Assembly: GCA_001751155.1 (NCBI GenBank)
Contig: MAXR01000061.1
Coordinates: 1,287 to 12,830, forward strand
Length of the DNA: 11,544 nucleotides
From: Desulfuromonadales bacterium C00003068
GTDB taxonomy: Bacteria > Desulfobacterota > Desulfuromonadia > Desulfuromonadales > Desulfuromonadaceae
Direction of reading: 5' to 3'
The notes beneath the pieces are model-generated. The model made no database searches and was not told where the DNA came from. It saw nothing but the letters and a program-made list of their open reading frames with translations. Shown piece after piece: positions 1 to 8,181 of the stretch (positions are counted from its first letter, which is position 1; every line of letters starts with the position of its first letter). The position numbers were made by a program, and so were the translations under genes.

Positions 1-954
1 GCCCTCGATAAATTGATTGCACCGATGGCTGGGGGGATCTTTGCCGGTGATCCTGAAACCATGAGTGTTAAAAGTTGCTTCCCGCGTATTGCCCAATTAG
101 AAGAGCAGTATGGTGGATTACTCAAGGCGATGATTAAGATGTCTCGGCAAAAAAGCCGAGAACGCAAGGCGGGTAAGCAGGTTGCGAGTGCCGCTGGTCC
201 GGGTGGTGTTTTGACCTCCTTTGATGGTGGCATTCAACAGCTTACTGACGCAGTGGTACAGAAACTTAACGCTAAAATTTGTAGCGGCTTGTCTGTCGAG
301 AGTATTGAGTATTTTGAGCATTATGTACTCGGTTTAAGCGATGGCAGTCAGTTAGATGCCGATGTGGTAATTAGTGCTGCCCCTGCGAATGTGTTGGCTG
401 GGATGGTTAAAAAAGTAAGCACTGAAGCTTCATCGCTGTTAAGCAAAATCCCTTATGCTGCTATGAATATTGTTTGCTTTGGTTACGATCGCGAACAACT
501 TGCGTGTGCTTTGGATGGTTTTGGTTATCTCATTCCTCGTCAAGAGGGGTGCTCGATATTGGGGACATTATGGGATTCAAGTATTTTCCCGCATCGCGCG
601 CCTGAAGGTAAAGTGTTGTTGCGTTCGATGATGGGCGGGGCAACAAATCCTCGTGCCGCCGGTTTTACTGATGATCAGGTTCAGGTGCTGGTTCAGGCCG
701 ATTTGTCACGGATTATGGGGATCAAGATTGATCCAGAATTTATGAGAATTTTTCGTCATCAACACGCGATACCTCAATATGTCGGTGGCCATGCCAATTT
801 GGTAAAGCAGATTCGTAACGAGCTGCAAGATTCTCCTGGGTTGTTTTTAACGGGCAATGCCTATGACGGTATTGGCTTGAATGATTGTGTGAGTAACGCG
901 CAAAAAACAGCTCGTCAGGCGATGAAGTTTATTGCTCAGAGAGAATCTGTTTAG
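1..954 (+). CDS. hemG: Protoporphyrinogen oxidase (HemY/HemG type), C-terminal part
   Basis: This is the 3' part of a gene entering from the left edge; the reading frame is open from base 1 (Ala-Leu-Asp-Lys...), so the TTG at 13 is not a real start. The 317 visible residues match the C-terminal two thirds of oxygen-type protoporphyrinogen oxidase, an FAD enzyme that oxidises protoporphyrinogen IX to protoporphyrin IX in heme synthesis. Seen: a FAGDPETMS block with PRIAQLEEQYGG near the left end, GGIQQL, FPHRAPEGK followed by LLRSMMGG, and a C-terminal FAD-binding end LTGNAYDGIGLNDC with a helix to the stop. Full-length family members have roughly 450-480 residues, so about 140-160 N-terminal residues, including the dinucleotide-binding GxGxxG, lie outside. 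In related bacteria it often ends a hemE-hemH-hemG cluster (established knowledge); a strong terminator downstream fits an operon end. The gene name hemY is also used for this family. Confidence 0.9.
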   Translation, partial: ALDKLIAPMAGGIFAGDPETMSVKSCFPRIAQLEEQYGGLLKAMIKMSRQKSRERKAGKQVASAAGPGGVLTSFDGGIQQLTDAVVQKLNAKICSGLSVESIEYFEHYVLGLSDGSQLDADVVISAAPANVLAGMVKKVSTEASSLLSKIPYAAMNIVCFGYDREQLACALDGFGYLIPRQEGCSILGTLWDSSIFPHRAPEGKVLLRSMMGGATNPRAAGFTDDQVQVLVQADLSRIMGIKIDPEFMRIFRHQHAIPQYVGGHANLVKQIRNELQDSPGLFLTGNAYDGIGLNDCVSNAQKTARQAMKFIAQRESV

Positions 955-1001
955 AACCTTTTTCTCGATTCGTGTTCTTAATAAAAAGGTAACTTTCAGC
1001 A

Positions 1002-1067
1002 CTCATCCATAAGGGCTTGTGTCTCCCATGGATGGGTTCATGCGTCCCTTGGAATGGGTGACTCAAG
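1002..1067. repeat. Three-unit imperfect tandem/inverted short repeat
   Basis: Three related units of about 21-23 nt lie between the heme gene and its terminator. The second (from 1024) has the core TCCCATGGATGGG and the third (from 1045) TCCCTTGGAATGGG; the first (from about 1002) is a diverged version around CATCCATAAGGG. Each core is nearly self-complementary (CCCAT...ATGGG), so several alternative hairpins are possible, for example ACTCATCCAT (1001-1010) with ATGGATGGGT (1028-1037). No function is assigned. Confidence 0.5.
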
Positions 1068-1089
1068 CTCTTTTGCTGAATAGTTAATA

Positions 1090-1127
1090 AAAAAGCCCCA
1101 CACCAATGATTCGGTGTGGGGCTTTTT
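1090..1127. terminator. Bidirectional intrinsic terminator
   Basis: A perfect 15-bp inverted repeat, AAAAAGCCCCACACC (1090-1104) and its complement (1113-1127), surrounds an 8-nt loop. The GC-rich stem is flanked by an A run on one side and a T run on the other, so it can stop transcription in both directions. It sits between the convergent heme-oxidase and chemoreceptor genes and probably serves both. Confidence 0.93.
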
Positions 1128-1159
1128 AGTTGGTCTATCTTTTTCGTCGTTGGTTCTGT

Positions 1160-3340
1160 TTAGAACTTACCGAAATCGTCATCATCTAAAGAGATTTGGG
1201 GAGCGTCATTTTGCCCGCCCCAGTTATCTGTACTTGCCACGTTGACTGCTGGCGCTGCAATTGCGGGTTGACGACGATACGCTTGTGGCGCTGGTGACGA
1301 AAAGTTAGGATTGCGAATCATGCCCATGCTGGACGATTTTCTTAATTGGAAGCGATGTAATAGTTGTTGCAGCATATCGGCTTGGCTGCGAAGTTCCTCA
1401 GCTGCCGCTGCGGTTTCCTCAGAAGCGGCTGTATTTTGTTGTGTTACTTCATCAATTTGTGACACGCCAATCGAAATTTGTGAAATTCCTTGAGCTTGCT
1501 CGTTACTCGCTTTAGCAATCTCAGAGACAAGGTCGGTTGCTTCAGTGATGCCACTAACAATTTTTGACAAGGAATCTGCAGTGCTCTGGGCGATCTTAGC
1601 TCCAGCATTTGCCTTAGCGACAGAACCTTCAATAAGTTGCGTAGTCTCTTGTGCTGCTTTGGCACTTCGTGCTGCAAGGTTGCGGACCTCTTCAGCAACC
1701 ACTGCAAAGCCTTTACCGTGTTGTCCTGCTCGCGCCGCCTCGACCGCAGCGTTCAATGCCAGTAAGTTCGTTTGAAATGCGATCTCATCAATAACTTTGA
1801 TAATTTTTGAAATGCTTTGACTGGCATCGTTAATGTCTATCATGGCTGTACTGAGTAGGCCCATTTGATTGTTGCTCGCCTCAGCATCTTGTTGCATCTG
1901 TTCGGTCATCTTACTGGCCTGAAGCGCGTCGTCAGCGTTGCGTTGCGTTTGGCTGGCAACTTCTTGCAGTGAACTGCTGATCTCTTCGAGGGAGCTGGCT
2001 TGTTCCGTTGCCCCTTGTGAAAGAGCTTGGCTAGAATCGGATACTTGGCTTGCACCCGAATCAATCTGCTCTCCAGCTCCTTGAATCTCTACCATGATTT
2101 CGTTGAGGTCGTTGCCAAGCTTTTTTAGCGCTGTGCGTAATGTGTCTTGATCGCTATGTGGTGTGACTTCAAAATTTAAATTACCCGAAGCGAGTGAATT
2201 GAGTGGCTCAACAACCTCGTGTTGTAAATTGTCAGCAAACTGATCCATGGTGCTGCCCAATTGGCCAATCTCATCTTGGCGATCAAGACGAAGACGATCT
2301 CCGAGTTTTCCATGTTGCATGGCTTCAATCATTTTGACTGTTTGATTCAAAGGGTTAGCGATGCTGCGCGAGATGCGTACGGCTAAAATTAAACCGATGA
2401 GGACAGAGATAATACTGATAATTAATAGCTGCTTGTCCGCGGTGGCCATCTTTTGATTGCTTGATTCTTCGATAGCTAACACTGCTTGAGTACATGATTC
2501 TTGAGTCTGCATCGCTGCTTGATTCATCGCTAGGCTTAGCTGTTGCTGTTGGGACATCTGTGCGGCATGATTTTCAAAACTTTGTTGATAACCTTCAAGT
2601 GTCACTTTGGCTTTTAAGGCTTGAGCGATGTCGTCATCGTCCTCAAAGCTATCGGCCAGTTCTTCTGCCTGATTGATTACCGCTTGTATGCTTAGTCGCG
2701 CACGTTTAAGGAATTTCTCATCTTGGGTGATGATATGTTCTTTTTCAAACTTACGTGCGTTGAGGAACAATAGGCTGATTTGTTGTGTGTAGCCGAGTTG
2801 TTCCATGACATCCGCTAATGCGTCTACGTAATCCTCATCATCGTCGTACTCGTCACGGGAGGTGAGCACGGTGTCGAGAGCTTCGTCGAGAGTGCTCTTC
2901 AGCCCTTTCACTTCGCCAAAAGCTGTATTCGAACTGGTCTTCATCTCTTGCATGCTTTGTTGGCGCTGGTTGCTGATCAAAGCATAGTTGTCAAACGCGT
3001 CACTGTAGATTGTCGCTTGGTGGCTTGCCTCCCTTACTCTGGAGATGGCGATCTCTTCACTAAGACTATTTTGCAGGCTTTGAGCTGTGCTTTGTAGGTT
3101 TTGCAGGTGGCCTCGCAATGTTTTCGCGGTTTCATCTGAAGCCATGAGGGTGAAACTTTTTTCGTCGATACGTGCCTGATTGAACGCAACAATGATGCTG
3201 TTAACAGAGTCAATTTCACTCATGCTGTTTTTCCCGCTTTCCATCCCTGATTTGCCAATTTTTCCAACAATGAGGGTTAGGACAATTAAGCATAAAAAAG
3301 AGAGCAGTAGTTTTCTACCAATTCGCATCGATTTTAGCAT
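1160..3340 (-). CDS. Methyl-accepting chemotaxis protein, probable HBM-type sensor
   Basis: A transmembrane chemoreceptor of 726 residues that signals to CheA/CheW. Order: transmembrane helix 11-27, extracytoplasmic sensor about 28-303, transmembrane helix 304-322, HAMP about 323-375 with further HAMP-like linker to about 420, then the signalling coiled coil about 430-665. The hairpin tip is clear ([20 protein letters not shown] at 517-536, then [11 protein letters not shown]). The sensor is a long all-helical region with two matching motifs, ARIDEK at 56-61 and ARKFEK at 195-200, as expected of a helical bimodular (HBM) domain; that family includes receptors for TCA-cycle acids (established), but the ligand here is unknown. 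It also has two acidic runs (167-170 and 234-237). The C-terminus ends in a flexible linker plus an acidic tail with two Phe (DDDDFGKF), resembling tethering tails on chemoreceptors (inference). The start is preceded by CTGGAG about 11 nt upstream. Transcribed alone, convergent with the heme gene. Confidence 0.92.
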   Translation of the reverse strand: MLKSMRIGRKLLLSFLCLIVLTLIVGKIGKSGMESGKNSMSEIDSVNSIIVAFNQARIDEKSFTLMASDETAKTLRGHLQNLQSTAQSLQNSLSEEIAISRVREASHQATIYSDAFDNYALISNQRQQSMQEMKTSSNTAFGEVKGLKSTLDEALDTVLTSRDEYDDDEDYVDALADVMEQLGYTQQISLLFLNARKFEKEHIITQDEKFLKRARLSIQAVINQAEELADSFEDDDDIAQALKAKVTLEGYQQSFENHAAQMSQQQQLSLAMNQAAMQTQESCTQAVLAIEESSNQKMATADKQLLIISIISVLIGLILAVRISRSIANPLNQTVKMIEAMQHGKLGDRLRLDRQDEIGQLGSTMDQFADNLQHEVVEPLNSLASGNLNFEVTPHSDQDTLRTALKKLGNDLNEIMVEIQGAGEQIDSGASQVSDSSQALSQGATEQASSLEEISSSLQEVASQTQRNADDALQASKMTEQMQQDAEASNNQMGLLSTAMIDINDASQSISKIIKVIDEIAFQTNLLALNAAVEAARAGQHGKGFAVVAEEVRNLAARSAKAAQETTQLIEGSVAKANAGAKIAQSTADSLSKIVSGITEATDLVSEIAKASNEQAQGISQISIGVSQIDEVTQQNTAASEETAAAAEELRSQADMLQQLLHRFQLRKSSSMGMIRNPNFSSPAPQAYRRQPAIAAPAVNVASTDNWGGQNDAPQISLDDDDFGKF

Positions 3341-3408
3341 GGTGACATAATCTCCAGTTAGAGTTGCTTATTAAGATTACTCTTGTAATGAATGTCGGCA
3401 GTTGAAAT

Positions 3409-3423
3409 GGCTACATGGTAGCC
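3409..3423. other. Short inverted repeat between divergent genes
   Basis: GGCTAC-ATG-GTAGCC is a perfect 6-bp inverted repeat with a 3-nt centre, in the 249-bp region between the chemoreceptor and prfC starts, about 70 bp upstream of the chemoreceptor. It could be a regulator site or a small hairpin; chance cannot be excluded. Confidence 0.25.
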
Positions 3424-3508
3424 TAGTTTCGTGGTGTTGCTGATGAAACTGTTGTGTAATCAATCGAATCGAGTGAAACGGTTGACCGAGTGACATGGTT
3501 GCGCTATT

Positions 3509-3537
3509 TTGCCATAAAATACTAAAAGATTTATAGA
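3509..3537 (+). promoter_or_regulatory. Probable sigma-70 promoter of prfC
   Basis: TTGCCA (3509-3514) and TATAGA (3532-3537) are separated by exactly 17 nt in an AT-rich stretch, about 50 nt before the prfC start. Matches are 4/6 or better to each consensus hexamer. No better promoter is visible upstream of prfC. Confidence 0.5.
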
Positions 3538-3589
3538 TTAGAATACTCGTTCTTATTTTTTTTGTAAACAATATTAGATAGGCCTTTTT

Positions 3590-5176
3590 ATGCAGAAGTA
3601 TTTTCAACAGGAAGTTGATAAGCGTCGCACTTTCGGAATCATTAGTCACCCTGATGCCGGGAAAACAACCCTCACTGAGAAGTTGCTTCTTTATGGCGGT
3701 GCAATCCAGATGGCGGGTGCGGTCAAGGCGCGCAAGTCCTCTCGTCATGCCACTAGCGACTGGATGGCGATGGAGCAAGAGCGTGGTATCTCTGTGACCT
3801 CCTCGGTAATGAAGTTTAACTACCGTGATTATGAAATTAATCTGCTTGATACCCCTGGGCACCAAGATTTCTCTGAAGATACCTACCGTGTATTAACGGC
3901 TGTTGATAGCGCCTTAATGGTGATTGATAGCGCGAAAGGGGTTGAGGCCCAAACGCGCAAGTTGATGGAGGTGTGTCGTATGCGCAACACTCCCATTCTA
4001 ACTTTTGTCAATAAGTTAGACCGCGAAGGCTTGGAGCCGCTTGATATTCTGTCTGATATTGAGGAAACCCTACAGATCGAATGTGCGCCGTTATCGTGGC
4101 CCATTGGCATGGGCAAACGCTTTAAGGGAACCTACAACCTGTTTAAGAAGCAACTTCACCTGTTCTCTTCATCCAGTAATGAACGCATCAGCGCAGGGAT
4201 TGTCATTAATGACTTAGATGATCCACGCCTCGATGAGTTATTGGGTGATCAGGCCGATGAGTTGCGCGAAGATATCGAACTCCTAGAGGGGGCAGCAAAT
4301 CCATTCTGTCTCGAAGATTACCTTAACGGCAGTCAGACTCCGGTATTCTTTGGCAGTGCCGTCAATAACTTTGGTGTTCAAGAGATGCTCGATGCTTTTG
4401 TTGAATTGGCACCGACACCGATCTCACGTCAAACAACCACCCGTGAAGTCTCCCCTTACGAGGAGGATTTCAGTGGCTTTGTCTTTAAAATACAGGCCAA
4501 CATGGACCCTGCCCATCGTGATCGCATCGCCTTCTTTCGTATCTGCTCGGGTCATTTCCAGCGTGGCATGAAGATGCGTCACCACCGTATCGGCAAAGAG
4601 ATCACCGTGGCCAATGCCACCATTTTTATGGCCCAAGATCGTAGTCATGTTGAAGATGCCTATGCCGGTGATATTATCGGTATCCATAATCATGGCACCA
4701 TCAAAATTGGCGATACCTTTACCTCAAAAGAGGTGCTGAAATTTGTTGGTATCCCGAGTTTTGCTCCTGATCACTTTCGCCGCGTGCGCTTGAAAGATCC
4801 AATGCGAACCAAGCAACTCGATAAAGGATTGAAGCAACTGGCGGAAGAGGGTGCGGTGCAACTGTTTCGCCCGATCAGTGGCAGCGATTATATCCTTGGC
4901 GCGGTCGGTGTGTTGCAGTTTGAAGTCATTATGTCGCGCTTGCGTGCAGAATATAATGTTGATGCTGTGTATGAAGCGGTCGCTTATGCAACGGCACGCT
5001 GGGTGAGCTGTGAAAATAAGATGCACCTTGAAGAGTTTGTGAAGAAAAATCGGATGCAAGTGTGCACCGATGCCGAAGAGAATTTAACTTTTTTGGCTTC
5101 CAGCGAATGGCGTTTACAGCACACCATTGATCAGTGGCCCGATATTGTCTTCCATAAGACCCGTGAGCATTGCTAG
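3590..5176 (+). CDS. prfC: Peptide chain release factor 3 (RF3)
   Basis: A cytoplasmic translational GTPase that recycles RF1/RF2 from the ribosome after termination. At 528 residues it has almost the same length as E. coli RF3 (529). The GTPase motifs are complete: P-loop HPDAGKTT (20-27), switch I region [10 protein letters not shown] (64-73), DTPGHQDF (87-94), NKLD (141-144) and GSAVNN (255-260). The rest covers the beta-barrel domain (about 290-385) and the RF3 C-terminal domain ([11 protein letters not shown] at 436-445). EF-G is excluded by the length and by the RF3-style [16 protein letters not shown] 3590 matches the family N-terminus ([20 protein letters not shown]); only a weak AGG lies about 8 nt upstream. 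The gene is followed after 57 nt by the aminopeptidase gene on the same strand, with no clear terminator between, so some co-transcription is likely. Confidence 0.97.
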   Translation: MQKYFQQEVDKRRTFGIISHPDAGKTTLTEKLLLYGGAIQMAGAVKARKSSRHATSDWMAMEQERGISVTSSVMKFNYRDYEINLLDTPGHQDFSEDTYRVLTAVDSALMVIDSAKGVEAQTRKLMEVCRMRNTPILTFVNKLDREGLEPLDILSDIEETLQIECAPLSWPIGMGKRFKGTYNLFKKQLHLFSSSSNERISAGIVINDLDDPRLDELLGDQADELREDIELLEGAANPFCLEDYLNGSQTPVFFGSAVNNFGVQEMLDAFVELAPTPISRQTTTREVSPYEEDFSGFVFKIQANMDPAHRDRIAFFRICSGHFQRGMKMRHHRIGKEITVANATIFMAQDRSHVEDAYAGDIIGIHNHGTIKIGDTFTSKEVLKFVGIPSFAPDHFRRVRLKDPMRTKQLDKGLKQLAEEGAVQLFRPISGSDYILGAVGVLQFEVIMSRLRAEYNVDAVYEAVAYATARWVSCENKMHLEEFVKKNRMQVCTDAEENLTFLASSEWRLQHTIDQWPDIVFHKTREHC

Positions 5177-5233
5177 TTATCAGTTGTTTTGAGTTGTCGT
5201 TTTGTTTCAAAAGACTCCTAAGGGGGAGAATGT

Positions 5234-6724
5234 ATGAAGATAACCGTTAACGCCATGTGCAACGAACTCGCGGCAGATTCTGTCGATTGCGTCATTTTCC
5301 CGCTGACACAGGAAAGTTGGGCGACTCTGGCGAGTACAGATTTTCCTTATCTTGATGCCGACCTCTTAGCGCGGATTAGTAGCGATGGTGAATTCGAAGG
5401 TAAATATAAACAAACGCTATTGGTTCATGGCGATGAGCACTGTCGGCGAATCTTATTTGTTGGTTTGGGTGAGGAAGAAAAGCGCACTGCCAAGCATTAC
5501 CGTAGCGCGGCATCGTTAGCGGCACAGCAATTATGTCAGCGTAAATTGACAACGTGGGTATTTGATCTTCAGAGTATTGGTTCGCAAGACGTAACCACCC
5601 TTGTCGATTGGTTGTGGGATGGCGCCTTGCTTGAAATTTATCGTTTTGATCGTTATAAAACCGATGACGAAACTGCGGTAAAAACGTGCGATATCCAGTG
5701 TAGTTTTAATGGCGTTGCCGATGAAGATGTCAGCCTTGTCCAACAAGCACTTAGTCAGCGAGAGATGATTAGTCGCGGCGTGTGGTTGGCGCGCGATCTG
5801 GTCAATGAGCCTGGCAATGTTAAAACCCCTGAGTATCTCGCCAAAATGGCATGGGATTTAGCCCAGCAGCTGGATTTGACCTGTACTATCCTCGGCCAAA
5901 GGGAGTTGGAACAGCAAGGCTTTGGCGCGTTGCTGGCCGTAGCCAAAGGGAGTATCTGCCCGCCACGCTTGATCGTTCTCGAATACCAAGGTGGTGAAGC
6001 GAGTGATAAGCCTATTGCGTTGGTCGGTAAAGGGGTCACCTTTGATAGTGGTGGTATCTCGCTGAAACCCGGTGAGGGGATGGATCAGATGAAGATGGAT
6101 ATGGCCGGTGGTGCAACGGTGATTGCCACCATGGCAACCATTGCCCGTCTTGAGCTGCCCATCAATGTTATCGGTGTGGTTCCCGCTGTCGAAAATATGC
6201 CTTCTGACCGCGCGACACGGCCAGGCGATATTGTGACATCGTTGTCGGGCAAAACCATCGAAATTCTCAATACCGATGCCGAGGGGCGTTTGATCTTGGC
6301 CGATGCGTTAACATGGGTCGGACAAAAAAATCCTGAACTCATTATCGACTTAGCCACTCTGACAGGAGCGTGTATTCTTGCTCTCGGCCACCATGCCAGT
6401 GCCATTCTCAGCAACGATTCGGCTTTGGTTGATGATCTTCAGCAGGCGGGTGATTGTGTTGATGAGCGCCTATGGCCGCTACCGTTGTTTGAAGAGTATG
6501 CCGAGCAGATTAAAAGTAGTATTGCCGATGTGAAAAATATTGGTGGACGGCCAGCGGGAACCATCACCGCCGCCGCATTCTTGCAGAAATTTGTCGGTGA
6601 CACGCCGTGGGCGCATCTTGATATTGCTGGAACCGCTTGGCAAGATAAAGGGCGAGCCGGGCAACCCACTGGTGGAACAGGTGTTGGTGTTCGTCTGTTA
6701 GTGGAGTATTTGCAACAACAATGA
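5234..6724 (+). CDS. pepA: Leucyl aminopeptidase (M17 family)
   Basis: A cytosolic di-metal aminopeptidase that removes N-terminal residues, leucine preferred, from peptides. The 496 residues form a variable N-terminal domain (about 1-165) and a catalytic domain (about 170-496). All expected catalytic residues are present with the spacing of bovine lens enzyme (constant offset of 16): metal ligands K266, D271, D289, D348 and E350, and catalytic K278 and R352, within GKGVTFDSGG, MKMDMAGG and the signature NTDAEGRLILADAL (346-359). The start is well fixed by AAGGGGGAG about 5 nt before ATG 5234. Related PepA proteins in E. coli also bind DNA in Xer recombination and gene control; nothing here shows whether this one does. 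It lies downstream of prfC and ends just before a long palindrome. Confidence 0.97.
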   Translation: MKITVNAMCNELAADSVDCVIFPLTQESWATLASTDFPYLDADLLARISSDGEFEGKYKQTLLVHGDEHCRRILFVGLGEEEKRTAKHYRSAASLAAQQLCQRKLTTWVFDLQSIGSQDVTTLVDWLWDGALLEIYRFDRYKTDDETAVKTCDIQCSFNGVADEDVSLVQQALSQREMISRGVWLARDLVNEPGNVKTPEYLAKMAWDLAQQLDLTCTILGQRELEQQGFGALLAVAKGSICPPRLIVLEYQGGEASDKPIALVGKGVTFDSGGISLKPGEGMDQMKMDMAGGATVIATMATIARLELPINVIGVVPAVENMPSDRATRPGDIVTSLSGKTIEILNTDAEGRLILADALTWVGQKNPELIIDLATLTGACILALGHHASAILSNDSALVDDLQQAGDCVDERLWPLPLFEEYAEQIKSSIADVKNIGGRPAGTITAAAFLQKFVGDTPWAHLDIAGTAWQDKGRAGQPTGGTGVGVRLLVEYLQQQ

Positions 6725-6848
6725 TGGCGTCGCAAAAAGTCCGCCCACCTGCGTTGCAGCGTTTGTTCAAGACTTTGACATACAACCTGTATGCCTTCAC
6801 CCTTGAACAACCACTACGCCTTGGGGGACGAAGTTTTTGCTTAGCCAT
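6724..6848. repeat. Long imperfect palindrome, about 125 bp (REP/MITE-like)
   Basis: Starting in the pepA stop codon, two arms of about 60 nt are inverted copies of each other. Paired blocks from outside in: ATGGC (6724-6728) with GCCAT (6844-6848); GCAAAAA (6732-6738) with TTTTTGC (6834-6840); TTGTTCAAG (6763-6771) with CTTGAACAA (6802-6810); CATAC (6779-6783) with GTATG (6789-6793) around a 5-nt loop. Shorter matches lie between these. From memory, palindromes with ends like GGCGTCGCAAAAAGTC recur in Desulfuromonadales genomes, so this is probably one dispersed-repeat copy. The read-through frame across it (from 6721) is not a plausible gene. It may form a long RNA hairpin protecting or ending the pepA transcript. 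Confidence 0.75.
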
Positions 6849-6893
6849 TTATTTCATTTTTGCGAGACCATCAACAATAGAAGAATCTACGAC

Positions 6894-6927
6894 GAAAGCG
6901 TCTAATCGGTGTCGATTAGACGCTTTC
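6894..6927. terminator. Hairpin between convergent pepA and def, likely bidirectional terminator
   Basis: A perfect 15-bp inverted repeat, GAAAGCGTCTAATCG (6894-6908) with its complement (6913-6927), encloses a 4-nt GTGT loop. It lies 22 bp beyond the deformylase stop and after pepA. Neither side has a long T run (TCTCGTTAATTT on the plus side), so termination is probable rather than certain. Confidence 0.65.
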
Positions 6928-6949
6928 TCGTTAATTTGCTATATTCACG

Positions 6950-7447
6950 TTATTTCCGTTTGAAAATATCTTCTTTACTGTTGCTGACTCGATCAAGAAA
7001 TAGCAAGCCATCTAAATGGTCCAGTTCATGTTGAATGGCCACCGCTTCAAAACCTTTACAGCGCACCACTTGATCTTCACCTTGCTGATTACTGAAATGC
7101 ACTAAAATTTCACGCGCGCGCTCCACGTTTCCAGTATAGTTAGGAACGCTCATGCACCCTTCGCGCATCACTTTGCTGCCTGTGGCTTCAATGATTTCAG
7201 GGTTAATTAGCACCATTAAGCCGTGATTGTGCTTTTTGCCCAATTTGTTATGCGATACATCAACCGTCGCAACACGCAAGCAGATCCCAATTTGTGGTGC
7301 CGCGATGCCAACGGAATGACCCGAAGCATACATGGTATCAACTAAGTCTGTTATGAGTTCATTGGCTTCAGGGCTGCCAATAATTGCCGGAGCACAAATC
7401 TCTTTTAATCGTGGGTCGGGGTAAACCAATACTTCGCGTTCGGCCAT
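6950..7447 (-). CDS. def: Peptide deformylase
   Basis: Removes the formyl group from the N-terminal methionine of new proteins at the ribosome exit; a metal-dependent cytosolic enzyme. The 165 residues are a normal length for bacterial deformylase. Motif 2 EGCMSVP (96-102) and motif 3 QHELDHLDG (139-147) supply the metal ligands C98, H140 and H144 and the catalytic E141. Motif 1 reads SVGIAAPQ (45-52): the usual first Gly of GxGxAAPQ is Ser, while Q52 is kept. The gene starts 3 nt after the stop of the ACT-domain gene, and its GGAG lies inside that gene's last codons, so the two form one transcript with likely translational coupling. The location is not the fmt-def pair common elsewhere; a second deformylase gene elsewhere is possible. 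Confidence 0.95.
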   Translation of the reverse strand: MAEREVLVYPDPRLKEICAPAIIGSPEANELITDLVDTMYASGHSVGIAAPQIGICLRVATVDVSHNKLGKKHNHGLMVLINPEIIEATGSKVMREGCMSVPNYTGNVERAREILVHFSNQQGEDQVVRCKGFEAVAIQHELDHLDGLLFLDRVSNSKEDIFKRK

Positions 7448-7450
7448 CGT

Positions 7451-7990
7451 TTACAACTCCACTGGGGTGACTGTGCGTACCGAGATGTCAACCTGAAGTT
7501 GCTCCTTCAAGGTTTCCATCATCGCTTTCAAGTCATCCGCATCAAGATTTTCAGGTAGCACAGTTTCACACATCATGACATATACAGGGCGTTCTTTTGA
7601 ACCGATGAGTTTGGTGCTCAGGTCGAGAATGTTGATGCTGTTGTCACTCAAAACTTTGGTTACTTTATAGACAATGCCGGGTTTGTCTGAACCATATACA
7701 GAGATCATGCAGAGCTCGCCGGGTAAGTCCGTGCGGGTTTCTCCGCCTGGTTTAAGCGCGCGTATAAATACCGACAGCTCTTGCTCTTCAAGTGGTTGAA
7801 AGGCTTTCTCTAGCTCTTCAATACTTGAAATTTCAGGGTGAGATAAGATGAGGATCATGGCAAATTGACCACCGAGAATGTTGTTGCTCGAATCCGCCAC
7901 ATTGCAACCGATTTTGTAGACAATTTCAGCGGTACTGGAAACAATGCCGGGGCGATCGCGGCCAATGATAGTTAAAGCAAAGTGTTGCAT
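7451..7990 (-). CDS. Two-ACT-domain protein, GcvR-like
   Basis: A 179-residue protein made of two ACT domains, residues about 4-78 (with IGRDRPGIVSSTAEIV) and about 93-170 (with GSDKPGIVYKVTKVL). This is the layout of GcvR, the E. coli repressor partner of the glycine cleavage activator GcvA (190 residues), but no glycine cleavage gene is nearby. ACT domains typically bind amino acids, so an amino-acid-sensing regulatory role is the best guess. The start chosen is ATG 7990, which has a strong GGAGGAG 3 nt upstream; an in-frame extension to 8071 adds 27 residues without family resemblance and would run into the promoter. It is the first gene of an operon with def. A repressor role is not demonstrated here. 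Confidence 0.85.
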   Translation of the reverse strand: MQHFALTIIGRDRPGIVSSTAEIVYKIGCNVADSSNNILGGQFAMILILSHPEISSIEELEKAFQPLEEQELSVFIRALKPGGETRTDLPGELCMISVYGSDKPGIVYKVTKVLSDNSINILDLSTKLIGSKERPVYVMMCETVLPENLDADDLKAMMETLKEQLQVDISVRTVTPVEL

Positions 7991-8028
7991 AAGCTCCTCC
8001 AAGTAGATTCTATTTAAGTTAAAGAGTA

Positions 8029-8057
8029 CATATATCATGCAAACATGGCTTAACCAA
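8029..8057 (-). promoter_or_regulatory. Probable promoter of the ACT-def operon
   Basis: On the minus strand, TTGGTT (8057-8052) and TATATG (8034-8029) are spaced by 17 nt, and the -10 has an upstream TG (TGATATATG), an extended -10 pattern. It lies about 40 nt before the ACT gene. A perfect TTGACA is at 8071-8066, but its 17-18 nt partner is only CCATGT or CATGTT, so that is a less likely alternative. Confidence 0.45.
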
Positions 8058-8181
8058 GTCGTGATTGTCAAGGGGGGCGGTGTTTGTTACCATGCCGCAC
8101 GGTTGAAAAAGCAATTCAAGTGAGGGTGTTTTGCCTGAGTTCTGATGGCTTTTTGCCATACTACGCATAGGACAGTTGGTT

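Noticed and set aside
1000..1075. Possible cyclic-di-GMP (GEMM-type) riboswitch on the minus strand because of GGGACGCATGAACC
   Set aside because: Only a short resemblance; the conserved two-helix layout is missing, and the segment is better explained as an imperfect repeat downstream of two converging genes.
3392..3399. Minus-strand GCCGACAT resembling the -10 of flagellar sigma-28 promoters, upstream of the chemoreceptor
   Set aside because: No TAAA-type -35 at the needed distance.
3377..3865. 162-codon minus-strand frame
   Set aside because: Runs antisense through the conserved GTPase start of prfC and across the promoter region; composition is not protein-like.
4724..5059. 111-codon minus-strand frame inside prfC, and similar antisense frames in pepA (6085-6414, 6439-6810)
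   Set aside because: Shadow frames opposite well-conserved coding sequence.
6721..6963. 80-codon plus-strand frame after pepA, and the matching minus-strand frame starting at 6848
   Set aside because: Both read through the long palindrome, which explains the similar N-terminal peptides on the two strands. No domain likeness and no ribosome site.
8037..8058. Sigma-54-like GG...GC elements upstream of the ACT gene
   Set aside because: The GG and GC are 15 nt apart where about 12 is needed.
8145..8159. ATGGC-TTTTT-GCCAT hairpin upstream of the rhodanese gene
   Set aside because: Only 5 bp, low stability and no partner signal; not enough to call a regulatory site.
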